From assembly GCA_913060565.1 (NCBI GenBank), contig CAJXRU010000035.1, positions 1-32,653 of the forward strand: a stretch of 32,653 nt of DNA, written 5' to 3'. Positions 8,961-16,953 of the stretch are shown piece by piece. Origin of the DNA: an uncultured Gammaproteobacteria bacterium (GTDB taxonomy: Bacteria; Pseudomonadota; Gammaproteobacteria; Enterobacterales; Psychrobiaceae). The stretch's first letter is position 1. The number at the start of each line of letters is the position of its first letter. A model generated the notes under the pieces. That model was given only the letters and a program-made list of their open reading frames with translations. It had not been told where the DNA came from and did no database searches. The position numbers were made by a program, and so were the translations under genes.

Positions 8961-9662
8961 CTAGGCGCGTTTAACGAGAACATCTGACGAATCAAGATTG
9001 ATATCACTGACTTGGCCATCAAAAATTTGAATGTTTCTTCCAGCACGTTTTGCTAGTTGATCATCATGCGTCACCATGATAATGGTCGTTCCTTGCTTGT
9101 TGATGTCTTCAAGTAATTCCATCACCGAATGCGCCATCATCGAATCTAGGTTACCCGTTGGCTCATCGGCTAATAAGAATGCAGGTTCACCGGCTATTGC
9201 TCGTGCAATGGCGACGCGTTGCTGTTGTCCACCCGATAACTGTGTTGGTAAATGCTGCATACGCGCTGATAAACCGACGGTTTCTAATGCGTGCTCAATA
9301 CGTTCTTTACGTTCCTTGCGATTGAAGCCACGGTAGCGTAGTGGTACATCAACGTTATCAAACAACGGAAGATCAGGGATCAAATTAAAGCTTTGAAAAA
9401 CAAATCCAATTTTTTCATTTCTTAATGCCGAAATCTGATTGTCATTCATGCCTTTAACATTAACACCATCAAGAAAGTAATCACCCTCTTCAAAGGTTTC
9501 TAATAATCCAGCTAGGTTTAGAAACGTCGTCTTGCCTGAACCTGACGGACCTGTAATAGATACAAATTCACCTTTTTTAATATGCAGATTTACATCGCGT
9601 AAGGCATGAGTTTCAATCAGTTCTGTTCTAAATATTTTGCTTATATTTTGCATTTTCAACAT
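8961..9662 (-). CDS. ABC transporter ATP-binding protein, MacB/LolD type
   Basis: A 233-residue stand-alone nucleotide-binding domain of the MacB/LolD group. It has Walker A GPSGSGKT, Q-loop FVFQSFNLIPDL, ABC signature LSGGQQQR, Walker B FLLADEPTGNLDS and switch histidine in VTHD, so all catalytic motifs are complete. The usual short C-terminal extension follows. It acts at the cytoplasmic face of the inner membrane, powering the two permeases encoded directly downstream. It begins 10 bases after the adaptor stop. An internal ATG three codons in is an alternative start, but the first ATG has AGGAAG upstream. Confidence 0.96.
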   Translation of the reverse strand: MLKMQNISKIFRTELIETHALRDVNLHIKKGEFVSITGPSGSGKTTFLNLAGLLETFEEGDYFLDGVNVKGMNDNQISALRNEKIGFVFQSFNLIPDLPLFDNVDVPLRYRGFNRKERKERIEHALETVGLSARMQHLPTQLSGGQQQRVAIARAIAGEPAFLLADEPTGNLDSMMAHSVMELLEDINKQGTTIIMVTHDDQLAKRAGRNIQIFDGQVSDINLDSSDVLVKRA

Positions 9663-9672
9663 GAGGTTCTTC

Positions 9673-10944
9673 CTAATTTGAGATAAATACGGTGTTATTA
9701 CCGCTAAACATATCAGTACTTGAAATCACCACACGGTCACCCTCTTGTAACCCTGAGACAATCTCAACTTCACTTAAACTTCTTGCGCCAACGACTATGT
9801 CGGTTTTTATTGCATTATTTGCCGTCACTAAATAGGCGATACGTCCGCCGCCCGTTTCAACAAATTGGCCGCGGCGTATTGTCAAAACATTACTGCGCGT
9901 TTCAATAAGAACACGTGCATTGATGCGTTGGTTTTGACGTAAACCAGACGGAGAGCCATCAACAAATCGCATGCGTCCAACCACTTGACCATTATTAACT
10001 TCAGGAGAAATTGCGGTTAACTCCCCCACATACATTTGATTATTCAACGATATTTCCGTTGGTAATCCCACACCAAGATCGTCCGCATAGTTTTCTGGGA
10101 TATTGACTTCTACTTCAAAGTCAGACAAATCGACAACGGTTATCAATGGCGCATTAATAGCGACTAAATCTTTTTCGCGAATATTCACTAAACCAATAAT
10201 GCCATCAAGCGGGGACCGCAAAGTGAGTTCATTAATTTGACGTTGTAAATCATTGACCACAAACTGTTGACGATCCAATTGCAATTGCTTGGTTTTTAAT
10301 TCAAATGCTAGGGACTCTTTTTCAAGAATGAGTCCTTGTTTAGCATGGGTATAAGCCAATTGCGTTTTCTTTAACTCAGCTTGATTTTGTTCAAATTCTT
10401 CGCGGCTTATCACCTGATGTTTCATGCTTTGCTTAGCACGAGACATATTTTTTGATTGAAGCTCAAGATTTACGGCCGCCAATTCAATGGACTGTTGATT
10501 ATTAAGTAAGGTGGTTTTGTTTTGGATTTGTTGACGTTCAACCGCAAGTTTAAGCTCTTCTAAGCTTGCTTTTTCTTGATCAAGTCGATTGGTCAAGATA
10601 GGGCTATCTATTTGTAATAACAGTTGCCCTTCACTCACTCTATCGCCGGCTTTTACATGCAAACTAACATTGCCGGAAGATGGGGAGTAAAGTGTAGGGC
10701 TGTTCGCGGCGACTACTTGGCCTTGCACAGCGATGTCACGTTGTAAATCACCACGTGTTACAACGCCATAACGTAGTTGCTCAGACGAAATAGACATATC
10801 ACTGCTAAACAATTCATTAAATTGTGGCGTAGCAAAGCTAACAACAGCAACGCTCAATAACACAGCAGCGCCAATGTAGACTAAGCGTTTCTTTTGCTTA
10901 TTTTTAGGTTTTAGAACGACATCTTGTCCCGATGTGTCACGCAT
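9673..10944 (-). CDS. Periplasmic adaptor (membrane-fusion) protein, HlyD/MacA-like
   Basis: A membrane-fusion adaptor of 423 residues. I place the start at the ATG at 10944, which has AAAGGAA six bases upstream; the frame can be extended to a TTG at 10971 but that lacks a ribosome site. A cytoplasmic Lys-rich head (KPKNKQKKR) precedes one membrane anchor (about 21-40). Then come a lipoyl half-motif, a long coiled-coil hairpin (about 110-225, rich in Gln, Leu, Lys and Glu), the second lipoyl half (LRSPLDGIIG), and beta-barrel and membrane-proximal domains. It should link the two FtsX-type permeases to an outer-membrane channel. No TolC-like gene is in the window, so it may borrow one encoded elsewhere. 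It is the first gene of the exporter-regulator unit. Confidence 0.94.
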   Translation of the reverse strand: MRDTSGQDVVLKPKNKQKKRLVYIGAAVLLSVAVVSFATPQFNELFSSDMSISSEQLRYGVVTRGDLQRDIAVQGQVVAANSPTLYSPSSGNVSLHVKAGDRVSEGQLLLQIDSPILTNRLDQEKASLEELKLAVERQQIQNKTTLLNNQQSIELAAVNLELQSKNMSRAKQSMKHQVISREEFEQNQAELKKTQLAYTHAKQGLILEKESLAFELKTKQLQLDRQQFVVNDLQRQINELTLRSPLDGIIGLVNIREKDLVAINAPLITVVDLSDFEVEVNIPENYADDLGVGLPTEISLNNQMYVGELTAISPEVNNGQVVGRMRFVDGSPSGLRQNQRINARVLIETRSNVLTIRRGQFVETGGGRIAYLVTANNAIKTDIVVGARSLSEVEIVSGLQEGDRVVISSTDMFSGNNTVFISN

Positions 10945-11025
10945 AATATTTCCTTTAAAATACCTGTTCAACTTATCTTAATCAGCGATAGCCTGAACAA
11001 TGTAAAGTGAATTTACGCTAAGACA

Positions 11026-11041
11026 AACACAAAACGTGCCA
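11026..11041 (-). promoter_or_regulatory. Candidate sigma54 promoter (partial match)
   Basis: On the minus strand the sequence reads TGGCACG, TTTT, GTGTT. The -24 part matches the sigma54 consensus TGGCACG completely; the -12 part (GTGTT against TTGCA) keeps the G but not the invariant following C, so the match is incomplete. It lies about 80-95 bases upstream of the adaptor ATG, the first gene of a unit that encodes a GAFTGA-containing activator. Context raises its value, but the poor -12 element means it could be chance. Confidence 0.35.
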
Positions 11042-11101
11042 ATTTTTAAAGTCGTTACAATACAGCAAGTTAAGAGTTTTAAAGGAGTAAAACCAACTGT
11101 C

Positions 11102-11128
11102 CGAACACACGACGAACAGCGGCGAACA
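11102..11128. promoter_or_regulatory. Three phased CGAACA repeats, possible activator sites
   Basis: CGAACA occurs at 11102-11107, 11113-11118 and 11123-11128, with starts 11 and 10 bases apart, close to one helical turn. The first copy sits in TGTCCGAACA, a near-palindrome. The array lies just after the elaA stop, about 60-90 bases upstream of the candidate -24 element, a distance usual for NtrC-type enhancer sites. That role is an inference from position and phasing. Confidence 0.35.
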
Positions 11129-11136
11129 GCGATTAC

Positions 11137-11607
11137 TTAGCTAGCGGTAGCAATCATCGCAATATGAGGAATGTCATCTTCTAGGTACATGTCAGAGGCC
11201 TTCACAAAACCAAACTGATTGTAAAACTTTTCAAGCGGCTCTTGTGCTGATATTTTTATCGCTGCGTTAGGCCACATTAATTGAGCAAGTTCAACCGACC
11301 GTGACATTAGATCATAACCAACGTTTGTGCCTCGACAAGATTTATCAACGATCACTCGGCCAATGCTTGCATAATTATCGTAACTTACACCAGGCGCCAA
11401 TACACGCGTATAAGCCACTAATTCCTCACCTTTATAACCAAGTACATGATGAGTTTGAGGGACTAAATCTTTACCATCAATTTCTTGGTAATAGCACGTT
11501 TGCTCCACCACAAAAACAGCCACTCGTAGCTGCAATAACTGATACAATTGCGCGGTCGTTAATTTTTCGAAAGGTAATACTTGCCAATCGATTGTTTGTG
11601 AAGACAT
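11137..11607 (-). CDS. elaA: ElaA-like GNAT N-acetyltransferase
   Basis: A 156-residue GNAT-fold acetyltransferase with strong ElaA resemblance: LYQLLQLRVAVFVVEQTCYYQEIDGKDL near the N-terminus, then an HHVLGY strand, the core strand ASIGRVIVDKSCRGTNVGYDLM carrying the acetyl-CoA loop, and FYNQFGFVKASDMYLEDDIPHI at the end. The acetyl-CoA loop reads CRGTNVG, close to the usual R/QxxGxG/A pattern. ElaA's substrate is not well established. The ATG at 11607 follows AAGGA. It is transcribed away from the nucleoside transporter and upstream of the exporter unit, from which it is separated by about 190 bases. Confidence 0.9.
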   Translation of the reverse strand: MSSQTIDWQVLPFEKLTTAQLYQLLQLRVAVFVVEQTCYYQEIDGKDLVPQTHHVLGYKGEELVAYTRVLAPGVSYDNYASIGRVIVDKSCRGTNVGYDLMSRSVELAQLMWPNAAIKISAQEPLEKFYNQFGFVKASDMYLEDDIPHIAMIATAS

Positions 11608-11780
11608 AAAAATCCTTATACAAAAGCATGAAAGTCTCGTGAGTAATCTGTGATGCTATTCAAGGATTCATTATTTAATCCTGAGTTTGTCACATTTCCA
11701 CGACATAAGAGGCTACTATAGCCAACATTGATATTTAAACACACTTTTTGTGTGTGTTGACGTAAAATAATATTTTTTAG

Positions 11781-11809
11781 TTGTCAAGACAATAACTTAC
11801 ATGCATTAT
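11781..11809 (+). promoter_or_regulatory. Candidate sigma70 promoter of the nucleoside transporter gene
   Basis: A -35-like TTGTCA (11781-11786) and a -10-like CATTAT (11804-11809) are 17 bases apart, about 44 bases before the transporter ATG. The -35 lies in an inverted repeat TTGTC-AA-GACAA (11781-11792) that could be a repressor site. A six-pair hairpin with a T5 loop (11739-11755) lies further upstream. The promoter is a visual match only. Confidence 0.35.
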
Positions 11810-11852
11810 CACGCGTAAAATTAATAATAATTAAAAGCATAGGAAATTTTAA

Positions 11853-13091
11853 ATGAATGTACTTATGGGCATAGTCGGTATTATTACCTTAATCACTATC
11901 GCCATTTTAATGTCGGAAAACCGTAAAGCAATTAACATTCGAACTGTTGTTGTTGCCTTTTTGCTGCAAGCAGGATTAGGCGCATTTGTTCTTTACGTAC
12001 CGGCAGGTCAAAGTGTTCTAGAAGGGATTTCTGGTGCTGTTCAATCTATTATTGATAGCGCCCAAGAGGGATTAAATTTCTTATTCGGCGGTTTGGTCGG
12101 ACCGAAGATGTTTGAAGTATTCGGTGATGGTGGGTTCGTTTTCGCACTGCGTGTACTTCCAATTATCATATTCTTCTCTTCATTTATTGCTGTACTTTAT
12201 TACCTTGGTGTCATGCAAAAAGTTATCACCGTGTTAGGTGGGTTATTGCAAAAAGCGATGGGAACGAGCCGAACAGAGTCTTTATCTGCAACCGCCAATG
12301 TATTTGTAGGCCAGACAGAAGCACCTTTAGTTGTTCGTCCTTATATTAAGGGAATGACTCGTTCAGAATTATTTGCGGTAATGGTAGGTGGCTTAGCGTC
12401 TGTTGCTGGTTCCGTATTAGCGGGATACGCCAGTTTAGGTATCGAACTAAAATATCTTGTAGCGGCATCCTTTATGGCCGCTCCTGGTGGCTTGTTAATG
12501 GCAAAACTGATGGTACCAGAAACACAGACGCCAACGAATGCATCAGACGAAGATGAAGAAGGTAACGAAAAACCTGCAAATGTTATTGAAGCCGCGGCCA
12601 GTGGTGCAAGTTCAGGGATGCAGTTAGCACTAAACGTTGGTGCGATGTTATTAGCATTTATCGGTTTAATCGCGGTAATGAATGGTTTGGTTGGCTACAT
12701 TGCATCATTAGCTGGATATGACGGCATCACCATTCAACTCATTTTAGGTTATATATTCTCACCGCTTGCATTTTTAATTGGTGTGCCTTGGCATGAGGCA
12801 GTACAAGCAGGTAGCTTTATCGGCCAAAAACTCGTTGTTAATGAGTTCGTTGCTTACATTGATTTTGTCAATATCAAGGACACGTTATCCCCGCATACTC
12901 AAGCGATTGTCACCTTTGCACTATGTGGTTTTGCTAACCTGTCTTCAATCGCTATCCTTTTGGGTGGTATTGGCGCGATGGCACCGTCACGACGCACTGA
13001 AATTGCAAAACTAGGCTTAAAAGCAGTTGCTGCAGGTAGCTTATCTAACTTAATGAGTGCAACGATTGCGGGTTTATTTTTATCCTTCTAA
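11853..13091 (+). CDS. nupC: Concentrative nucleoside transporter, NupC family
   Basis: A 412-residue inner-membrane transporter of the CNT (NupC) family, which imports nucleosides with cations or protons. Landmarks are the N-terminal helix with ENRKAINIR, the [12 protein letters not shown] segment, the substrate-binding [16 protein letters not shown] helix-hairpin, a [16 protein letters not shown] helix, LMVPETQTP followed by an acidic loop ([10 protein letters not shown]), then [20 protein letters not shown] and [14 protein letters not shown]. These match family order and length. Whether it is the NupC or NupX subtype is uncertain. The ATG at 11853 follows AGGAA seven bases earlier. It appears monocistronic: a hairpin follows it and the next gene is 256 bases away. 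Confidence 0.93.
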   Translation: MNVLMGIVGIITLITIAILMSENRKAINIRTVVVAFLLQAGLGAFVLYVPAGQSVLEGISGAVQSIIDSAQEGLNFLFGGLVGPKMFEVFGDGGFVFALRVLPIIIFFSSFIAVLYYLGVMQKVITVLGGLLQKAMGTSRTESLSATANVFVGQTEAPLVVRPYIKGMTRSELFAVMVGGLASVAGSVLAGYASLGIELKYLVAASFMAAPGGLLMAKLMVPETQTPTNASDEDEEGNEKPANVIEAAASGASSGMQLALNVGAMLLAFIGLIAVMNGLVGYIASLAGYDGITIQLILGYIFSPLAFLIGVPWHEAVQAGSFIGQKLVVNEFVAYIDFVNIKDTLSPHTQAIVTFALCGFANLSSIAILLGGIGAMAPSRRTEIAKLGLKAVAAGSLSNLMSATIAGLFLSF

Positions 13092-13100
13092 TTTAGTACA

Positions 13101-13126
13101 ACGGCGCTGTATGTAAGCAGCGTCGT
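13101..13126 (+). terminator. Hairpin after the nucleoside transporter gene
   Basis: ACGGCGCTG (13101-13109) pairs with CAGCGTCGT (13118-13126) over nine positions, with one G-U pair and an 8-base loop, 9 bases after the stop codon. The downstream bases (CACTCCTATC) are not a T-run, so it may be a weak or factor-dependent terminator or a 3'-end stabiliser. Confidence 0.45.
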
Positions 13127-13347
13127 CACTCCTATCACCTAATTACTGCCTTCCTGTTAGCCCTTATTTCTCACAAAAAGATTGATTAAATTAACGTTAT
13201 ATAAGATATTGTCTTCTCAATAAAATATGACGTGTAACCATACTGATTAGACGCAATATTTACTTTTTTCATTGTCACTGCAAGCTTTATTAGCGAAAGC
13301 CGCTTTAACCACTAAGCTTGTGTGGCCACCTAAAGATATATGGATAT

Positions 13348-16300
13348 ATGAGCAAGAATTTAACGAAAGTTAAAATTATCGGCGCCTTCGTTTGTTTTCT
13401 GGTGTTATTTTTTGCTATTAACTTCTGGTCTGATATTTCTCAGAAAATTCTCAATCGCCAAAAGAGTTCATTGACGCAAGAACTTACAATAGCCAATGCC
13501 ATTCAAATTGAAAACTTACTTAATGACGCGATTAATTCTGAAAAAATTATCCAATCAGCGTTAAAAAATAACCCAGAAAACGTATCAGAACTGTCTGCCC
13601 TAGCAAATTCAGTCGTTGAGAACTTCCCTGAAATAAACCAAGTTCGTTTATCGCCCAATAATATTACCTCGTACGTATTCCCTGAGCGTTTCAAAAATCA
13701 ATATCTTGGCAAAGTTATTGTCGCACCTATCAACCGACAAAATCGTGAACTGTCATATACTGCTTTTTTATCGCCGCCGCAGATTATTAATGGCGACTAT
13801 ATTGTAAAAAGTCACACGCCCGTTTCAGTCGAAGAAGCGCATTGGGGCTACATTACCTATCACATTAATCTGTCAACATTGTTCAAAAAGATCCAACTAA
13901 ATCAACTAGACGCGACTCAATATAGTTACCAAGTAATTCACCAAGGTACCTATAATAAGTCAACGGTATTAGCAGAATCATCAACCCCTTTACATCAAGA
14001 TTATTATTCTGCGGCGATACGGGTTCCTAATAATGCTTGGTATTTAAAGTTGAGTGCCAATGCAACGACTGACAATCCATTATTCATTATTAATTTAATA
14101 TTTAGTTTTATGTTGGCGTCAGTTTTCACATTAATTGGATTCTTGGGCATTTCAGAGCCATCGCGTTTACGTAATAGTATGAAGCGTTTACTTGAACGAT
14201 TCGAGTACCAACAGCTCATCTTAAATCAAGTTCTTGATAACGTTTCCGATGAAGTCTACATTTCTGATCGCAATGGCAAAGTCTATTTAAATAGCAGTAA
14301 TGCGACTGAAAATTACCACATTCCGTCCAACATTATTTTAGAGAATAATAACCAACGACTCACCGACAACTATCTATACGAAATAGATAGTAAAACACCC
14401 ATAGTGCAAACTGATCATCCATTTAATCGCGCGTTATTTAATAATGAAACAGTGACTAAACAGGTGATGATTACACCACCAGATCAACCGAGCTATCGAT
14501 TAGAATTACGAAGCCAACCTATCTTTGACGCGTTGTACAACAAAGTTGGTGCATTGTGTATCGGTCAGCGTCGAGAAGTTGTTCAAGATTCACCAACGCC
14601 TAACACAAGTCGCAATGTTATATTGGATATGTTGGCGCACGACAAACCCTTAAAGTCTGTTTTTGAACATATCATCAATGAAACCCAGTCTAGTCTTGAC
14701 AATGTTCACGCTGCAATTACCCTAATCAATCCTAAAACACAGCAAATTAGCGATGTTATTAGTAAGGATTTGCCTTCATTCTATGTCGACTCGCTGATTG
14801 GACTGAATGTCGAAGATCGCGTCATGTCTAATTGCAGCGCCATTTATCATGATAAGCTGACCATTGTTGAAGATATTGAAGTACACCCATTTTGGGTGGA
14901 CTATAAAGAACTAGCACGCCAAGCTAAATTCCGCTCATGTTGGTCTCAGCCAATACACGATACCAATAACAACGTACTCGGCACATTAGATATATACAGC
15001 GCTAATGTAAACCAGACCGCACCCGCAGATATTATGGTGCTCAAAGAAGCGGCAATATTATGTTCACTCACCCTAGAGCGCCATCGTGATAGTCATCGTC
15101 TACAAAAGATGTCTCTTGCGGTACAGCACAGTAGCAATGCCGTGATTATTACCGATGACGCGGGTATTATTGAATATATCAATCCTCATTACACCAAGGT
15201 CAGTGGCTATGCGCCAATCGAGAAACTAGGCACTTTAATTCCTATATTTGATCATAATGTCACTCCTAGTCACATTGTTAATGACATTAATCAGCATTTA
15301 TCGGTTAATAATAAATGGCAAGGAGAGCTTAAGGGGCAAACTAAAAAACGAGGTGATTATTGGGCAATGGTGAGTGTGACGCCTATTTTGTCAGAAGACA
15401 GAAAGATTAATCATTTAGTGTTTGTACTTGAAGATATCACTCAAATTAATCAAAACGTTAATCGAATTGATTATCACAATTCACATGATCCCCTCACCAA
15501 CTTATACAACCGTCAAGCGTTTGATCATCGTTTGCAGTTTTTGTTTACACGTGCGCAAGAAGATATTCGAACACACAGCCTTTGCGCCATTAATATCGAC
15601 CAATATAACTACCTAGATCAACAATACGGTTATCAAGCGAGTGACGAATTACTGCGCCAAGTGAGTCAAATTCTCAGCCAACAATTACGCCGTAGAGATA
15701 CCCTAGCCCGTTTAGGTAGCGATCAATTTGTAGTCTTAATGGAAGATTGCGATAGCGCCAGTGCGATGGGGACAGCTAAAGAGCTGACTGCACGTATGAA
15801 TGGATTTAAATTTGATTGGGCTAACCAAACCTTTGATATTTCATTAAGCGTGGGTATTAGTGAGGTAACCAGTCAAAGTGAATCCCCAGTACAGGTTTGT
15901 CGCCAAGCTGATATGGCGTGTAATAAAGTCAAAACACTGCCAAAACAAACCGTACTTATTTATCAAGAAAGCGGCGACGACATGCCTTTAAGTGGCGATA
16001 TGTTTTGGGCAGAGCAAATAAAAATCGCATTAAATGAACAACAGTTTTTACTTTATGTTCAGCCTATCGTTGCCATCAACCAAACTGTTTCACAGCGCTT
16101 TGAAGTCTTATTGCGCCTGCGAGACAGTAAAGGAAATTTAGTTAATCCAGATATATTTTTGCCCGCTGCTGCTCGATATAACTTGAGCCTATCCATTGAT
16201 AAATGGGTGATAGAGCAAACTTTAGTGTGGTGTCAAAGTAACCGCGATATGATGAATGATATTGAAAAAATATCTATTAACCTAAGCGCTGATGCATTGA

Positions 16301-16746
16301 CCGATGAATCTTTTACTTACTATCTCATTGAGCTTTCGGCCCTTCACCCTGATCTATTTAAGCAGCTAATGTTTGAATTTAGTGAATATCATTTACTGAG
16401 TAACTTGGCGCATAGCAAGCGATTTATAGAAGCGCTATCGCATACAGGTTGTGAGTTTATTATTGATAACTTTGGGCGAGGCCTATCTTCCTTTACTCAT
16501 TTACGAGAATTAGCAATCAGTAACATTAAGATTGATGGTCAATTAATCAAATCTCTAATCAATGATCCAATCGCTGGCGCAACACTGCAATCAATCTTAC
16601 ATTTAAGTGAGGCATTAGCTATTGATATTGTTGCCACAAACGTTGAGAATGATGACATTGCAAATAAGCTGCGAGACTATAATATTAACTACGCACAAGG
16701 CTATTTGCTTGGAGAGCCCTTCCTACTGACAACCATGAGAAAATAA
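13348..16746 (+). CDS. CHASE-PAS-GAF-PAS-GGDEF-EAL protein with degenerate c-di-GMP domains
   Basis: I take the ATG at 13348 as start (1132 residues); an upstream TTG at 13318 is less likely. There is a membrane helix at about 9-28, a periplasmic CHASE-like domain at about 40-225 (FPEINQVRLSPN, HTPVSVEEAHWGYITY), a second helix at about 247-268, then PAS (285-395), GAF (424-580), PAS (588-704), GGDEF (710-868) and EAL (889-1131). The GGDEF signature is GSDQF (790-794) and the metal-binding D of the DxD loop is N (INIDQYN), so cyclase activity is unlikely, while the I-site RxxD (RRRD, 781-784) remains. In EAL, E919 (EVL), N978, E1010, D1040 and K1061 are kept, but the second Asp of DDFG is N1041 and the Glu of AEGVE is T1097. 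A receptor or scaffold role is inferred. The next gene starts 4 bases on. Confidence 0.92.
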   Translation: MSKNLTKVKIIGAFVCFLVLFFAINFWSDISQKILNRQKSSLTQELTIANAIQIENLLNDAINSEKIIQSALKNNPENVSELSALANSVVENFPEINQVRLSPNNITSYVFPERFKNQYLGKVIVAPINRQNRELSYTAFLSPPQIINGDYIVKSHTPVSVEEAHWGYITYHINLSTLFKKIQLNQLDATQYSYQVIHQGTYNKSTVLAESSTPLHQDYYSAAIRVPNNAWYLKLSANATTDNPLFIINLIFSFMLASVFTLIGFLGISEPSRLRNSMKRLLERFEYQQLILNQVLDNVSDEVYISDRNGKVYLNSSNATENYHIPSNIILENNNQRLTDNYLYEIDSKTPIVQTDHPFNRALFNNETVTKQVMITPPDQPSYRLELRSQPIFDALYNKVGALCIGQRREVVQDSPTPNTSRNVILDMLAHDKPLKSVFEHIINETQSSLDNVHAAITLINPKTQQISDVISKDLPSFYVDSLIGLNVEDRVMSNCSAIYHDKLTIVEDIEVHPFWVDYKELARQAKFRSCWSQPIHDTNNNVLGTLDIYSANVNQTAPADIMVLKEAAILCSLTLERHRDSHRLQKMSLAVQHSSNAVIITDDAGIIEYINPHYTKVSGYAPIEKLGTLIPIFDHNVTPSHIVNDINQHLSVNNKWQGELKGQTKKRGDYWAMVSVTPILSEDRKINHLVFVLEDITQINQNVNRIDYHNSHDPLTNLYNRQAFDHRLQFLFTRAQEDIRTHSLCAINIDQYNYLDQQYGYQASDELLRQVSQILSQQLRRRDTLARLGSDQFVVLMEDCDSASAMGTAKELTARMNGFKFDWANQTFDISLSVGISEVTSQSESPVQVCRQADMACNKVKTLPKQTVLIYQESGDDMPLSGDMFWAEQIKIALNEQQFLLYVQPIVAINQTVSQRFEVLLRLRDSKGNLVNPDIFLPAAARYNLSLSIDKWVIEQTLVWCQSNRDMMNDIEKISINLSADALTDESFTYYLIELSALHPDLFKQLMFEFSEYHLLSNLAHSKRFIEALSHTGCEFIIDNFGRGLSSFTHLRELAISNIKIDGQLIKSLINDPIAGATLQSILHLSEALAIDIVATNVENDDIANKLRDYNINYAQGYLLGEPFLLTTMRK

Positions 16747-16750
16747 CAAT

Positions 16751-16942
16751 ATGTCAAAATTCCTCGCTGTAATCGCCATCGCATTTTTAGTAAGTGCCTG
16801 TGCAAGCCAGTCATCGACTGCCAATGATACAACGTCAATTAGCAATGACTGTCAAAAAATGGCCCAAAAGATTAAATCATCAAATACCGCCAGCACAACC
16901 AAATCAACACTCACTGCCTATTACAATAAACATTGCAAGTAA
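16751..16942 (+). CDS. Small lipoprotein of unknown function
   Basis: A 63-residue predicted lipoprotein. The signal sequence MSKFLAVIAIAFLVSAC ends in a good lipobox (LVSAC, cysteine at residue 17), followed by a Ser/Thr-rich mature part of about 46 residues with two more cysteines (NDCQKM and the C-terminal HCK) that could form a disulfide. The residue after the lipid cysteine is Ala, not Asp, so outer-membrane sorting is expected. It lies 4 bases after the GGDEF/EAL gene and 11 before the PqiA-like gene, so all three are probably one transcript. I do not recognise a family. Confidence 0.8.
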   Translation: MSKFLAVIAIAFLVSACASQSSTANDTTSISNDCQKMAQKIKSSNTASTTKSTLTAYYNKHCK

Positions 16943-16953
16943 TAGTCTCCTAA

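Noticed and set aside
10945-10971. N-terminal extension of the adaptor protein from a TTG
   Set aside because: The extension contains the AAAGGAA ribosome site of the internal ATG, so the shorter start is preferred.
11001-11017. TGTAAA...TTTACG upstream of the adaptor gene as a TyrR box
   Set aside because: The spacer is 5 bases, not 6, and the neighbouring gene has no link to aromatic amino acids. It is kept only as an unexplained palindrome.
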